Below, in pieces: positions 24,447 to 32,651 of a DNA stretch of 64,000 bases. Each line of letters opens with the position of its first letter. Positions within the stretch are counted from its first letter, which is position 1. The notes below the pieces were generated by a model. The model saw nothing but the letters and a program-made list of their open reading frames with translations. It was not told where the DNA came from and did not search any database. The DNA is taken from assembly GCF_965284335.1 (NCBI RefSeq), contig NZ_OZ260076.1; one strand, given 5' to 3'. The position numbers were made by a program, and so were the translations under genes. The DNA comes from Tabrizicola_A sp965284335 (lineage in GTDB: Bacteria > Pseudomonadota > Alphaproteobacteria > Rhodobacterales > Rhodobacteraceae).

Positions 24447-25472
24447 TCAGGCGCGGGCGCGGTTCAATGACCGATCGGCACGATCTTTGGCCTCCAACTG
24501 GGCAAAGACCGCAAAAAGCGCCTCGGACCGGCTGTAGGGGGTGGATTTGCGCGCCGCCGCCTCGACCAAAAAGGCCACTTCGGGCTGGGCGGGGGCGTGC
24601 AAGATTGCAGGTTGCGGCATGACCACAGACACACCGCTGCGCAGGAGTGACAGGCCAAGCCAGCCCAGCTTTTGACGCCCCGTGGTGCGGGCGCGGTGCG
24701 TTACGCTGTCATACTCCAGCCGGGCCAACGCGCCGCCGATACCGTCATAGACATGGCGCGCGGCGTAGATGCCGGGGCGGCAAGACAAGGGCAGCGCGGG
24801 CACGCCCGCCTCGGAGCGGGTGTAAAGCACCGCCGCCTGAGCCAAAAGGCGCTTGGCCAACATCTGCAAACGCGGATCAGGCTGGGGGTTGGCGAAAAGC
24901 GCCTCCACACTGATGCGTGCCTCCTCGAGCCATTCCAGCGGCAGATAAACGCGGCCCGCGCGGGCATCTTCGCCGATGTCGCGGGCGATATTGGTCAGCT
25001 GCATCGCCAGCCCCAGATCGCAGGCCCGCGCCAGCGCATCGGGGTCACGCACCCGCATCAGGACGCACATCATCGCGCCCACGGCACTAGCGACGCGGGC
25101 GGAATAGCCCAAAAGCTCGGACAGGGTGGCATAGCGCCGCCCGGCCGCATCCCAAGCGAGCCCTTCCAGCAAGGCATCGGGCAAGGCGCGCGGCATGTCG
25201 AAATCTTCCACCACCGCCGCAAAGGCGCGGTCGGCGGGGGCATTGCGGGGGCGGCCTTCGAAGACCAGATCCAGCCGGTCGCGCAGGGCCAGCACCGCAG
25301 GCGCCTTGTCATCGCTGTCATCCACCGCATCATCGGCCAGACGGCAAAAGGCATAAAGCGCCAAGGCCGGGTCGCGCACCCGCGCGGGCAAGAGGCGCGA
25401 GGCGGCATGAAAGGACAAAGACCCCGTGCGGATCGCCTCGCGGCAATGGGCCATGTCGGCGGGCGCGATCAT
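24447..25472 (-). CDS. crtB: Phytoene synthase CrtB
   Basis: A 341-residue squalene/phytoene synthase that joins two GGPP molecules to phytoene. Both Asp-rich motifs are clear: DDAVDDSDD near residue 47 and NIARDIGEDARAGRVYLP near residue 161. RLLPARVRDPALALYAFCR is the N-terminal family segment. The start overlaps the crtI stop by four bases, so crtI and crtB are one operon. Confidence 0.96.
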   Translation of the reverse strand: MIAPADMAHCREAIRTGSLSFHAASRLLPARVRDPALALYAFCRLADDAVDDSDDKAPAVLALRDRLDLVFEGRPRNAPADRAFAAVVEDFDMPRALPDALLEGLAWDAAGRRYATLSELLGYSARVASAVGAMMCVLMRVRDPDALARACDLGLAMQLTNIARDIGEDARAGRVYLPLEWLEEARISVEALFANPQPDPRLQMLAKRLLAQAAVLYTRSEAGVPALPLSCRPGIYAARHVYDGIGGALARLEYDSVTHRARTTGRQKLGWLGLSLLRSGVSVVMPQPAILHAPAQPEVAFLVEAAARKSTPYSRSEALFAVFAQLEAKDRADRSLNRARA

Positions 25473-27034
25473 TCCGCCGCCATCCTGACCGGCGCGCGCG
25501 CCGGCGCATCGGGCACCAGCGTGCCAAGAACCTCGGCACTCGCAATCACCCCCGGCAGCCCCGCGCCGGGATGGGTGCCTGCGCCGACGAGATAAAGGCC
25601 CTTAGCCTCTTCCGAGACGTTATGGGGCCGGAACCAAGCCGATTGCAGGATGCGCGGTTCAATCGAAAAGCCGCTGCCATAGGGCGAGAGATAGCGCGTC
25701 TCAAAACTGTTCGGGGTGAAGACCAATTGTTCAGACAGATGGTCGCCCAAGCCCGGCAAGAGCCGCTCCTCCAGCATCTTTTGCATCTTTTGGCGGTAAG
25801 GCTCGGCCTCGGCCTCCCAATCCACCCCATTGTCAAAACCCAAATGCGGCACGGGGCTAAGCGCGTAGAAGGTATCATCGCCCAAAGGGGCCGCCGTGGG
25901 GTCGGTGACGCTGGGGCGGTGGACGTAAAGGCTCATGTCCTCGGCCAGACGCCCGCGAATGAAGATGTCGCGGATATGGTCCTTGTAGCGCGGACCGACG
26001 ACGATGGTGTGATGGCCGACATCGGGCCATTTGAGCTTGGTGCCCTTGGTGCCAAAATACCAGACAAAGAGGCCCATCGACCAGCGCTTGCGCGCCAGTT
26101 TCGCGCGGGTCCAGCGTTTGCGGGGATGGTTGCGCAGCAAGCGGTCATAGGTGTGGCCCGCATCGGCGTTGGACACGACCACATCGGCCTTGATCACCTG
26201 CCCATCGGTCAGCCGCACCCCGGTGGTGCGGCCCTTGTCCAAAAGGATCTCATCCACCTCGGCGTTCAGGTGCAATTGCCCACCTTGCGAGGTGATCACC
26301 CCCGCCATGGCCAGCGCAATCGCCCCAACCCCGCCCATGGCGTAATGCACCCCGAATTCCTTTTCGAGATGGCTGACAAGGATATACATCGAGGTCACAT
26401 GAAACGGGTCGCCGCCGATGAACAGCGGATGGAACGACAGCGCAAAGCGCAGGCGTTCATCCTTCACGCGGGAAGCGGCATGGGCGTAAACCGATTTGTC
26501 GGCGCGCAGCATCGCAAATGTCGGCAGAACCTTGATCAGATCGGCCAGACGGTGCATCGACCGCCGCCCCAGATCTTCGAACCCGAACCAATAGCGCCGC
26601 TCGCTGTCTTTCAGGAATTTGTCATATCCGGCCAAATCGCCCGGCGACAGGCGCGCCACTTCGGCGCGCATCGCCTCGGTCGACTGGCGGGCGGTGAAGG
26701 TGGAGCCGTCGTCCCAGCGGATTTCGTAAAACGGGTCCAGCGCGCGCAGATCGACATCGCGATCGAAATCGCGACCACAGGCGGCCCATAGCTCGCGTAG
26801 GCCCTGCGGCACGGTCACGATGGTTGGGCCCAGATCAAAGCGGTGGCCGCCTTGGGAAATCGAACTGCCGCGCCCGCCGGGCATGTCCAGCCGATCAATC
26901 ACCGTCACCTGATAGCCCTTGGCCCCGAGCCGCATCGCCGCCGCAAGCCCGCCAAGCCCCGCGCCAATGACAATCGCACGGCCCCCGATCACAGCGGAGG
27001 CAGTTGGGGCGGGGGGGGATAAGGTCTGATGCAT
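25469..27034 (-). CDS. crtI: Phytoene desaturase CrtI
   Basis: A 521-residue FAD desaturase that converts phytoene to neurosporene (three-step type in Rhodobacter). The FAD fold GAGLGGLAAAMRLGAKGYQVTV and PGGRGSS lie at residues 24-55. GGVGAIALAM is in the middle, and the C-terminal motif GAGTHPGAGLPGVI is near residue 495. The number of desaturation steps cannot be read from sequence; the spheroidene genes around it favour neurosporene. Confidence 0.96.
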   Translation of the reverse strand: MHQTLSPPAPTASAVIGGRAIVIGAGLGGLAAAMRLGAKGYQVTVIDRLDMPGGRGSSISQGGHRFDLGPTIVTVPQGLRELWAACGRDFDRDVDLRALDPFYEIRWDDGSTFTARQSTEAMRAEVARLSPGDLAGYDKFLKDSERRYWFGFEDLGRRSMHRLADLIKVLPTFAMLRADKSVYAHAASRVKDERLRFALSFHPLFIGGDPFHVTSMYILVSHLEKEFGVHYAMGGVGAIALAMAGVITSQGGQLHLNAEVDEILLDKGRTTGVRLTDGQVIKADVVVSNADAGHTYDRLLRNHPRKRWTRAKLARKRWSMGLFVWYFGTKGTKLKWPDVGHHTIVVGPRYKDHIRDIFIRGRLAEDMSLYVHRPSVTDPTAAPLGDDTFYALSPVPHLGFDNGVDWEAEAEPYRQKMQKMLEERLLPGLGDHLSEQLVFTPNSFETRYLSPYGSGFSIEPRILQSAWFRPHNVSEEAKGLYLVGAGTHPGAGLPGVIASAEVLGTLVPDAPARAPVRMAAE

Positions 27035-27049
27035 GGGCGCAGGATATAC

Positions 27050-27067
27050 TGTCTAGTTTAATTTACA
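27050..27067 (-). promoter_or_regulatory. PpsR/CrtJ site near crtI
   Basis: TGTCTAGTTTAATTTACA is a TGT-N12-ACA palindrome 15 bases upstream of the crtI start, in the crtI-crtA control region. Its partner lies 57 bases away near crtA. Confidence 0.8.
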
Positions 27068-27124
27068 ACACATTGCTCTTCTGCGGCAAACATACCCATT
27101 TCTCTTTTCTCTGCCGCAAAATAG

Positions 27125-27142
27125 TGTCAGATTAAACTGACA
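27125..27142 (+). promoter_or_regulatory. PpsR/CrtJ site near crtA
   Basis: TGTCAGATTAAACTGACA is a perfect, highly symmetric TGT-N12-ACA operator, ending four bases before the ATG at 27147. With the distant crtI site it resembles the split operator pair known between crtA and crtI in R. capsulatus. Confidence 0.85.
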
Positions 27143-27150
27143 CACCATGA

Positions 27151-27891
27151 GGCCCGGCCATCACTATCGTTTCCCTCTCGCTTTTCCGATTCCCCTCGCT
27201 TGCCGCCCGGTTGTGGGTTTTGGGGCAAATGGGCGCGGCGCGGCTGTCGTTCTGGCGCATGCCGGATGTGGGGTTTTGGAAACTCTGCGGATCAGGCACG
27301 GGCGAAGGGTTTACCCCCCGCCCCAACACCGCCGTTTGGGCGATTCTGGCGACTTGGCCCGATGAGGCCACTGCGCGGCGGTACCTGAACGCCGCGCCGG
27401 TTTACCGCCGTTGGGCGCGGCATGCGGCGGAAAGCTGGCACATCTTGTTGCAGCCCACCTCGGCGCGGGGGCAATGGGCGGGGGTCGAACCCTTTACACC
27501 CAGCCTTGATGCCCAGCCGCAAACCACCCCCGAAGGCCCCGTTGTTGCGCTAACCCGCGCCACCATGCGTGCCTCGACCTTCCTGCGCTTTTGGCGGCGC
27601 GTGCCCGATATTTCCGCCGTGATTGGCCAAGATCCGAATGTGATCTTCAAGATCGGCATCGGCGAAGTGCCGCTTTTGCATCAGGTCACCTTTTCCATTT
27701 GGCCCGACCTTGCCAGCATGGCGCATTTTGCGCGCGGTGACGGCCCCCATGGCCGCGCCATCGCCGCTGTGCGCCGCGAGGGCTGGTTCAAGGAAGAGCT
27801 TTACGCCCGCTTTCGTCTGATCGACGATTGGGGCACTTGGGGGGGCCAGCGCCCCCTCGCAACCACGCCCGCTGCAAAGGACGCCGCATGA
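27151..27891 (+). CDS. crtA: Spheroidene monooxygenase CrtA, start codon unresolved (possible 1-base frameshift)
   Basis: CrtA uses O2 to convert spheroidene to spheroidenone. The frame open from 27151 gives TIVSLSLFRF, then RLWVLGQM, FWKLCGSGTGEGFTP and IFKIGIGEVPLLHQVTFSIWP, all CrtA hallmarks. The conserved N-terminal strand has no ATG, GTG or TTG before it. The only nearby ATG (27147) is one base out of frame, so ATGAGGCCC would need to lose one base. The first usable start in frame is TTG at 27211, which would remove about 20 conserved residues. The stop overlaps bchI. Confidence 0.85.
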   Translation, partial: GPAITIVSLSLFRFPSLAARLWVLGQMGAARLSFWRMPDVGFWKLCGSGTGEGFTPRPNTAVWAILATWPDEATARRYLNAAPVYRRWARHAAESWHILLQPTSARGQWAGVEPFTPSLDAQPQTTPEGPVVALTRATMRASTFLRFWRRVPDISAVIGQDPNVIFKIGIGEVPLLHQVTFSIWPDLASMAHFARGDGPHGRAIAAVRREGWFKEELYARFRLIDDWGTWGGQRPLATTPAAKDAA

Positions 27892-28892
27892 GCCAACCTT
27901 TCCCCTTTTCGGCCATCGTGGGCCAAGAGGCCATGAAACAGGCTATGGTCCTGACCGCGATTGACCCCGGCATCGGCGGTGTTTTGGTGTTCGGCGACCG
28001 GGGCACTGGAAAATCCACCGCTGTGCGCGCATTGGCGGCCCTTTTGCCTGAGATTTCGGCGGTCGAGGGTTGCCCGGTGAACTCGGCGCGGGTCGAGGAT
28101 GTTCCCGCTTGGGCGGGCCAGGTGGCGGGCAAGGTGGTGAAGCGCCCGACCCCGGTGATCGACCTGCCGCTCGGCGCCACCGAAGACCGCGTGGTGGGCG
28201 CGCTTGACATCGAACGCGCGCTGACGCGGGGGGAAAAGGCTTTTGAACCCGGCCTTTTGGCCCGCGCCAATCGGGGTTATCTTTACATCGACGAGGTCAA
28301 TCTTTTGGAAGATCACATCGTCGATCTTCTGCTCGACGTGGCCCAATCGGGTGAAAACGTGGTGGAGCGCGAAGGTCTGTCGATCCGCCATCCGGCGCGG
28401 TTCGTACTGGTCGGCTCGGGCAACCCCGAAGAGGGCGAGTTGCGCCCACAACTCCTTGACCGCTTTGGCCTTTCGGTCGAGGTGACCAGCCCGCGTGACG
28501 TTGAAACCCGGGTCGAGGTGATGCGCCGCCGCGATGCCTTTGAGCATGACAACGCTGCCTTTATGAAGAAATGGCGCGCCAAGGATGCCGCGCTGCGCAA
28601 GGCCATTCTGGCCGCCCGCGCCGCCCTGCCCAATCTCACGACCCCCGGCGCGGTGCTGCATGATTGCGCGGCCTTGTGCATTGCCCTTGGCTCGGACGGG
28701 TTGCGCGGCGAGTTGACGCTTTTGCGCACCGCCCGCGCGCAGGCAGCCTTTGAGGGGGCCGAGAAGGTCACCCGCCAGCATCTGAAAACCGTGGCCACCA
28801 GTGCGCTCTCGCATCGTCTGCGCCGTGACCCGCTGGATGATGCGGGATCAGGTGCGCGGGTGGCGCGTATTCTGGCCGAAACCCTGCCGTGA
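27888..28892 (+). CDS. bchI: Magnesium chelatase subunit I
   Basis: A 334-residue AAA+ ATPase that powers Mg insertion into protoporphyrin IX. Walker A is GDRGTGKST, Walker B is YLYIDEVNLLEDHIVDLLL, and sensor-1 is GSGNPEEGELRPQLLDRFG. I start at ATG 27888, which overlaps the crtA stop and gives MSQPFPFSAIVGQE; an earlier ATG at 27828 is inside crtA. bchD follows with a GTGA overlap. Confidence 0.97.
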   Translation: MSQPFPFSAIVGQEAMKQAMVLTAIDPGIGGVLVFGDRGTGKSTAVRALAALLPEISAVEGCPVNSARVEDVPAWAGQVAGKVVKRPTPVIDLPLGATEDRVVGALDIERALTRGEKAFEPGLLARANRGYLYIDEVNLLEDHIVDLLLDVAQSGENVVEREGLSIRHPARFVLVGSGNPEEGELRPQLLDRFGLSVEVTSPRDVETRVEVMRRRDAFEHDNAAFMKKWRAKDAALRKAILAARAALPNLTTPGAVLHDCAALCIALGSDGLRGELTLLRTARAQAAFEGAEKVTRQHLKTVATSALSHRLRRDPLDDAGSGARVARILAETLP

Positions 28893-30571
28893 GCGATCCG
28901 CTGTCGCCATGGGAACGGGCCGAGGCAGCCATTGCCGCCCTTGCGGTGGACCCGGCGGGTCTGCGCGGGCTGTGGCTGCGCGCGCGCTCTGGTCCCTTGC
29001 GCGACCGGGTGGTGCAGGCTTTGGCCGCCCTTCCCTTGCCGCAAAGGCGGCTGCATCCCGGCGTGGATGATGCGACGCTCTTTGGTGGGGTGGATCTGTC
29101 GGCCACTTTGGCCCAAGGGCAATTGGTGCGCAGCGCGGGGATCTTGGCCAGCCCCGCCGCGATTGTTCTGACCATGGCCGAGCGCTGCCCTGCGGGCCTC
29201 GCCGCGCGGCTGGCGCGGGTGCTGGATGAGCCGGGCTTTTGCCTGATCGCGCTGGACGAAGGTGCCGAACCTGATGAGGCGCTGGCCCCCGCCCTGGCCG
29301 ACCGTCTGGCGCTGTTTCTCGATCTTGACGGCATCCCCTCTGCCGACGCCTTCCCGCTGGTGCTGGAGCCACAGGCGCTGGCCGAAGCCCGCGCGCGGTT
29401 GGGCGATGTTCGGATTGATCCCAAAGCCGTGGAAACCCTGACCCGCCTTGCTGCCGCCATGGGTATCGCCAGCCTGCGCGCGCCCTTGCTGACGCTGGCC
29501 ACCGCCCGTGCCTTGGCCGCTTGGCGGGGTGAGGCCACCCCCGGCGAGGACACCCTGCGCCATGCCGCCGAGTTGACGCTGGCCCATCGCGGCATGTTGC
29601 CAGAGGCAAGCGAGCCTGATGCCGCCCCGCCGCCGCCCCCCGAACCCAATGAGCCCGACAGCGCCGAGGCCGAAAGCCGCCAATCCGCCGACACCCCGCC
29701 GGAGGAGATGCTTTTGGATGCCATCCGCGCCGCCCTGCCGCCTGATCTTTTGGCCCGCCTTGCCGTGGCGCGTGCCGCCCGGGCGGCCAAGGGCAGCGGC
29801 GGGTCGGGCGATGCGCGCAAGGGCAACCACCGCGGCCGCCCCCTGCCCCCGCGCCCCGGCACGCCGGGCAGCGGCAAGCGGATTGATCTGGTCGCCACCC
29901 TGCGCGCCGCCGCGCCTTGGCAACCCCTGCGCCGCAAGACGGCCCTTGTCGACAAGCCCGGCCTGCACATCCGCCAATCCGACCTGCGCCTGAAACGCTA
30001 TGTCGAAACCTCGGACCGGGTGCTGATCTTTACCGTCGATGCCTCTGGCTCTTCGGCGCTGGCCCGTTTGGCCGAGGCCAAGGGGGCGGTGGAACTTCTT
30101 CTGGCCCAAGCCTATGCGCGGCGCGACCATGTGGCGCTGATTGCCTTTCGCGGCCAATCGGCAGAGCTTCTTTTGCCGCCCACCCGGTCACTGGTGCAGA
30201 CCAAACGGCGGCTCGCGGGGCTGCCGGGCGGCGGCGGCACGCCCTTGGCCGCCGGGCTGCAACTGGCGCTGTTGACCGCGCTGCAAACCCGCGCGCGCGG
30301 CATGACGCCGACGATTGCACTGTTGACCGACGGGCGCGGCAATATCGCGCTGGATGGCAGCCCCAGCCGGGCTGAGGCCGAAGCCGACAGCCAGCGTCTG
30401 GCGCTGGCGCTGCGCAATGCCCAAGTGCCGACGCTGGTGATCGACATCGCCACCCGCCCCCAACCTGCGCTGCGCGACTTGGCGGCGCGGCTAGATGCCC
30501 CCTATCTGCCCCTGCCGCGCGCCGATGCGCATCGTCTGTCTGCCGTGCTGGGCGCGGCGCTGGAGGGATGA
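28889..30571 (+). CDS. bchD: Magnesium chelatase subunit D
   Basis: A 560-residue scaffold subunit of Mg chelatase. The N-terminal AAA-like part lacks a usable Walker A. Next come a proline/acid-rich linker (APPPPPEPNEPDS) and a basic stretch. The C-terminus is a von Willebrand A domain with a MIDAS-like VDASGSS and TPLAAGLQLAL. It begins with GTG overlapping the bchI stop and ends overlapping bchO, so bchI-bchD-bchO are translationally coupled. Confidence 0.95.
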   Translation: MSDPLSPWERAEAAIAALAVDPAGLRGLWLRARSGPLRDRVVQALAALPLPQRRLHPGVDDATLFGGVDLSATLAQGQLVRSAGILASPAAIVLTMAERCPAGLAARLARVLDEPGFCLIALDEGAEPDEALAPALADRLALFLDLDGIPSADAFPLVLEPQALAEARARLGDVRIDPKAVETLTRLAAAMGIASLRAPLLTLATARALAAWRGEATPGEDTLRHAAELTLAHRGMLPEASEPDAAPPPPPEPNEPDSAEAESRQSADTPPEEMLLDAIRAALPPDLLARLAVARAARAAKGSGGSGDARKGNHRGRPLPPRPGTPGSGKRIDLVATLRAAAPWQPLRRKTALVDKPGLHIRQSDLRLKRYVETSDRVLIFTVDASGSSALARLAEAKGAVELLLAQAYARRDHVALIAFRGQSAELLLPPTRSLVQTKRRLAGLPGGGGTPLAAGLQLALLTALQTRARGMTPTIALLTDGRGNIALDGSPSRAEAEADSQRLALALRNAQVPTLVIDIATRPQPALRDLAARLDAPYLPLPRADAHRLSAVLGAALEG

Positions 30572-31464
30572 TGCAGCCGCCCCTGATCCCGCAAGATTGG
30601 CCCAACCGCGCCGCCTCGCGCCATATCTTCTGCGCGCCGCATCTGTGGCATGTGCAAGAGATGGGGACCGGCCCGACGCTGGTGCTGATCCATGGCGCGG
30701 GCGGGGCGAGCCACAGTTGGCGTGGGCTCGTGCCGTTTCTCAGCGCGCAATACCATCTGGTGATCGTGGACTTGCCGGGCCAAGGCTTTACCCGGCTGGG
30801 CGCGCGGCATCGCTGTGGGCTGGATGCCATGGCCGAGGATCTGGCGCGGCTGATCGCAGAGGAGGCTTGGGCGCCCTTGGCCTATATCGGCCATTCCGCC
30901 GGGGCCGCCATTGCGCTGCGGCTGGCCGAGATTGCCCCAACGCGCGCCGTGATCGGCATCAATGCCGCGCTTGGCCAGTTTGAAGGTGTGGCGGGCTGGC
31001 TGTTCCCGATCATGGCGAAACTCTTGGCCGCAGCCCCCTTTGTGGCGCAGATTTTCAGCCGCCTCGCGGGCAATCCGGCCAAGGTGGCCTCGCTTTTGGC
31101 CTCAACCGGATCGACGATTGATGCCACGGGTCGGGAGCTGTATCTGCAGCTTTTGCGGATGCCAACCCATGTGGACGCCACGCTGGCGATGATGGCGCAA
31201 TGGACGCTGGAGGGCCTTTTGTCCCGCCTGCCGCGCCAGACCACACCCTGCCTTTTGCTCACAGCGGCGAATGACCATGCCGTGCCGCCCGCGAAATCAG
31301 CCCAAGCCGCCCAGCGGATGCCCGCCGCCCGCTGGCATGACATGCCGGGCTATGGCCATCTGTGGCATGAAGAAGCGCCGGAGACGGTGGCCCCCTTGAT
31401 CTTAGAATTCCTTTCCACACTCCCCCCGGCCCAGACGCCGGGTGATATGAAGGCAAAGCCATGA
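30568..31464 (+). CDS. bchO: BchO, alpha/beta hydrolase of bacteriochlorophyll synthesis
   Basis: A 298-residue alpha/beta hydrolase found beside bchID in purple bacteria. HGAGGASHSW forms the oxyanion-hole region, GHSAGAAIALRLAE is the nucleophile elbow, and a C-terminal GYGHLWHEE supplies the histidine. It is thought to assist Mg chelatase, but its substrate is not established. It overlaps both bchD and hemE by four bases. Confidence 0.9.
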   Translation: MMQPPLIPQDWPNRAASRHIFCAPHLWHVQEMGTGPTLVLIHGAGGASHSWRGLVPFLSAQYHLVIVDLPGQGFTRLGARHRCGLDAMAEDLARLIAEEAWAPLAYIGHSAGAAIALRLAEIAPTRAVIGINAALGQFEGVAGWLFPIMAKLLAAAPFVAQIFSRLAGNPAKVASLLASTGSTIDATGRELYLQLLRMPTHVDATLAMMAQWTLEGLLSRLPRQTTPCLLLTAANDHAVPPAKSAQAAQRMPAARWHDMPGYGHLWHEEAPETVAPLILEFLSTLPPAQTPGDMKAKP

Positions 31465-32489
31465 CCAAACTTTTGTTGCGCGCCCTTGGCGGTGAAACCC
31501 TTGCGACCCCGCCGATCTGGATGATGCGGCAGGCGGGGCGGTATCTGCCCGAGTATCGCGCGACGCGGGCCGAGGCTGGGGATTTCCTGAAGCTGTGCTA
31601 CAACTCCGATCTCGCCGCCGAGGTCACCTTGCAGCCGATCCGGCGCTATGGCTTTGATGCGGCGATCTTGTTTGCCGATATTCTCCTTCTGCCTCAGGCG
31701 CTTGGCGCGGATCTCTGGTTTGAAACCGGCGAAGGCCCACGGCTGTCCACCATCACCAATATGGCCGGGGTGAAGGCGCTGAAGCCCAAAGATGCCATCC
31801 ACGACACGCTCGCCCCCATCTATGAAACCGTGCGGATTCTGGCGCGGGAATTGCCGCGCGAAACCGCGCTCATCGGCTTTGCCGGGGCCCCTTGGACCGT
31901 GGCGACCTATATGATCGCGGGGCGCGGGACAAAGGATCAAGGCCCGGCGCATGCCTTGAAGGCGGCGGATCGGGCGGCCTTCGCCGCGCTGATCGAGGTG
32001 ATTACAGAAGCCACGATTGATTACCTGTCCGAACAGGTGAAGGCCGGGGCCGAGGTGGTGAAGCTCTTTGATTCATGGGCGGGCAGCCTGAAGGGCGAGG
32101 ATTTCACCGATTTCGCCGTGAAACCCGCCGCACGGATCATTGCCGAGCTCAAATCCCGCCACCCCGGCCTGCCGGTGATCGCCTTCCCGCGTGAGGCGGG
32201 GGCGGGATATATCGGCTTTGCCAAGGCCACCGGCGCCGATTGCGTGGCGCTGGACAATTCGGTCAGCCCCGAATGGGCGGCGGAGAATGTGCAGGTTTCG
32301 GGCTGCGTGCAAGGCAATTTGGCCCCCCATCACATGGTTTCGGGCGGCCAAGACCTGATCGACGCCACGCGCCGCGTCGTCGATGCCTTCAAGGGTGGCC
32401 CGCATATCTTCAACCTTGGCCACGGCATCACGCCCGACGCCAACCCCGACCATGTGCAGCTGATGATCGAGACGGTGCGCGGGGGGTGA
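31461..32489 (+). CDS. hemE: Uroporphyrinogen decarboxylase
   Basis: A 342-residue enzyme converting uroporphyrinogen III to coproporphyrinogen III, the branch feeding both haem and bacteriochlorophyll. The signatures PIWMMRQAGRYLPEYR and GFAGAPWTVATYMIAG are present. The ATG overlaps the bchO stop, so this common-pathway gene is co-expressed with Mg chelatase and crtA. It marks the right end of the photosynthesis cluster. Confidence 0.96.
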   Translation: MTKLLLRALGGETLATPPIWMMRQAGRYLPEYRATRAEAGDFLKLCYNSDLAAEVTLQPIRRYGFDAAILFADILLLPQALGADLWFETGEGPRLSTITNMAGVKALKPKDAIHDTLAPIYETVRILARELPRETALIGFAGAPWTVATYMIAGRGTKDQGPAHALKAADRAAFAALIEVITEATIDYLSEQVKAGAEVVKLFDSWAGSLKGEDFTDFAVKPAARIIAELKSRHPGLPVIAFPREAGAGYIGFAKATGADCVALDNSVSPEWAAENVQVSGCVQGNLAPHHMVSGGQDLIDATRRVVDAFKGGPHIFNLGHGITPDANPDHVQLMIETVRGG

Positions 32490-32495
32490 GCGCGC

Positions 32496-32515
32496 AAAGA
32501 TGAGTATTTGGAAAG
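32496..32515 (+). repeat. Dispersed intergenic motif, copy 2 (degenerate)
   Basis: AAAGATGAGTATTTGGAAAG, 6 bases past the hemE stop, shares the GAGTATTT core and the GGAAAG end with the motif at 177-211. The rest of the hemE to amidohydrolase spacer (32490-32651) holds a weak stem (GGCAGGCC/GGCCTTGCC, 32544-32569) and no ORF I can support. Confidence 0.35.
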
Positions 32516-32651
32516 GCGCAAATCCTTGATCGGCTGCGGCTTCGGCAGGCCGTTGTGATTGGCCTTGCCAGAGCCCTGCCGGAAAATGGCAGATCTTTCA
32601 AAGCGCGGTTTTGCCCTTTAGGCTGGGGCCTGCACTTTGAAAGGACGCCCC

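Noticed and set aside
27147..27365. ORF starting at the ATG next to the crtA PpsR site
   Set aside because: Its translation is not CrtA-like and ends after 72 codons; crtA is in the next frame.
28313..30157. 614-codon minus-strand ORF opposite bchI/bchD
   Set aside because: Low-complexity Arg/Gly/Gln sequence and no motif; bchI and bchD are clear on the plus strand.
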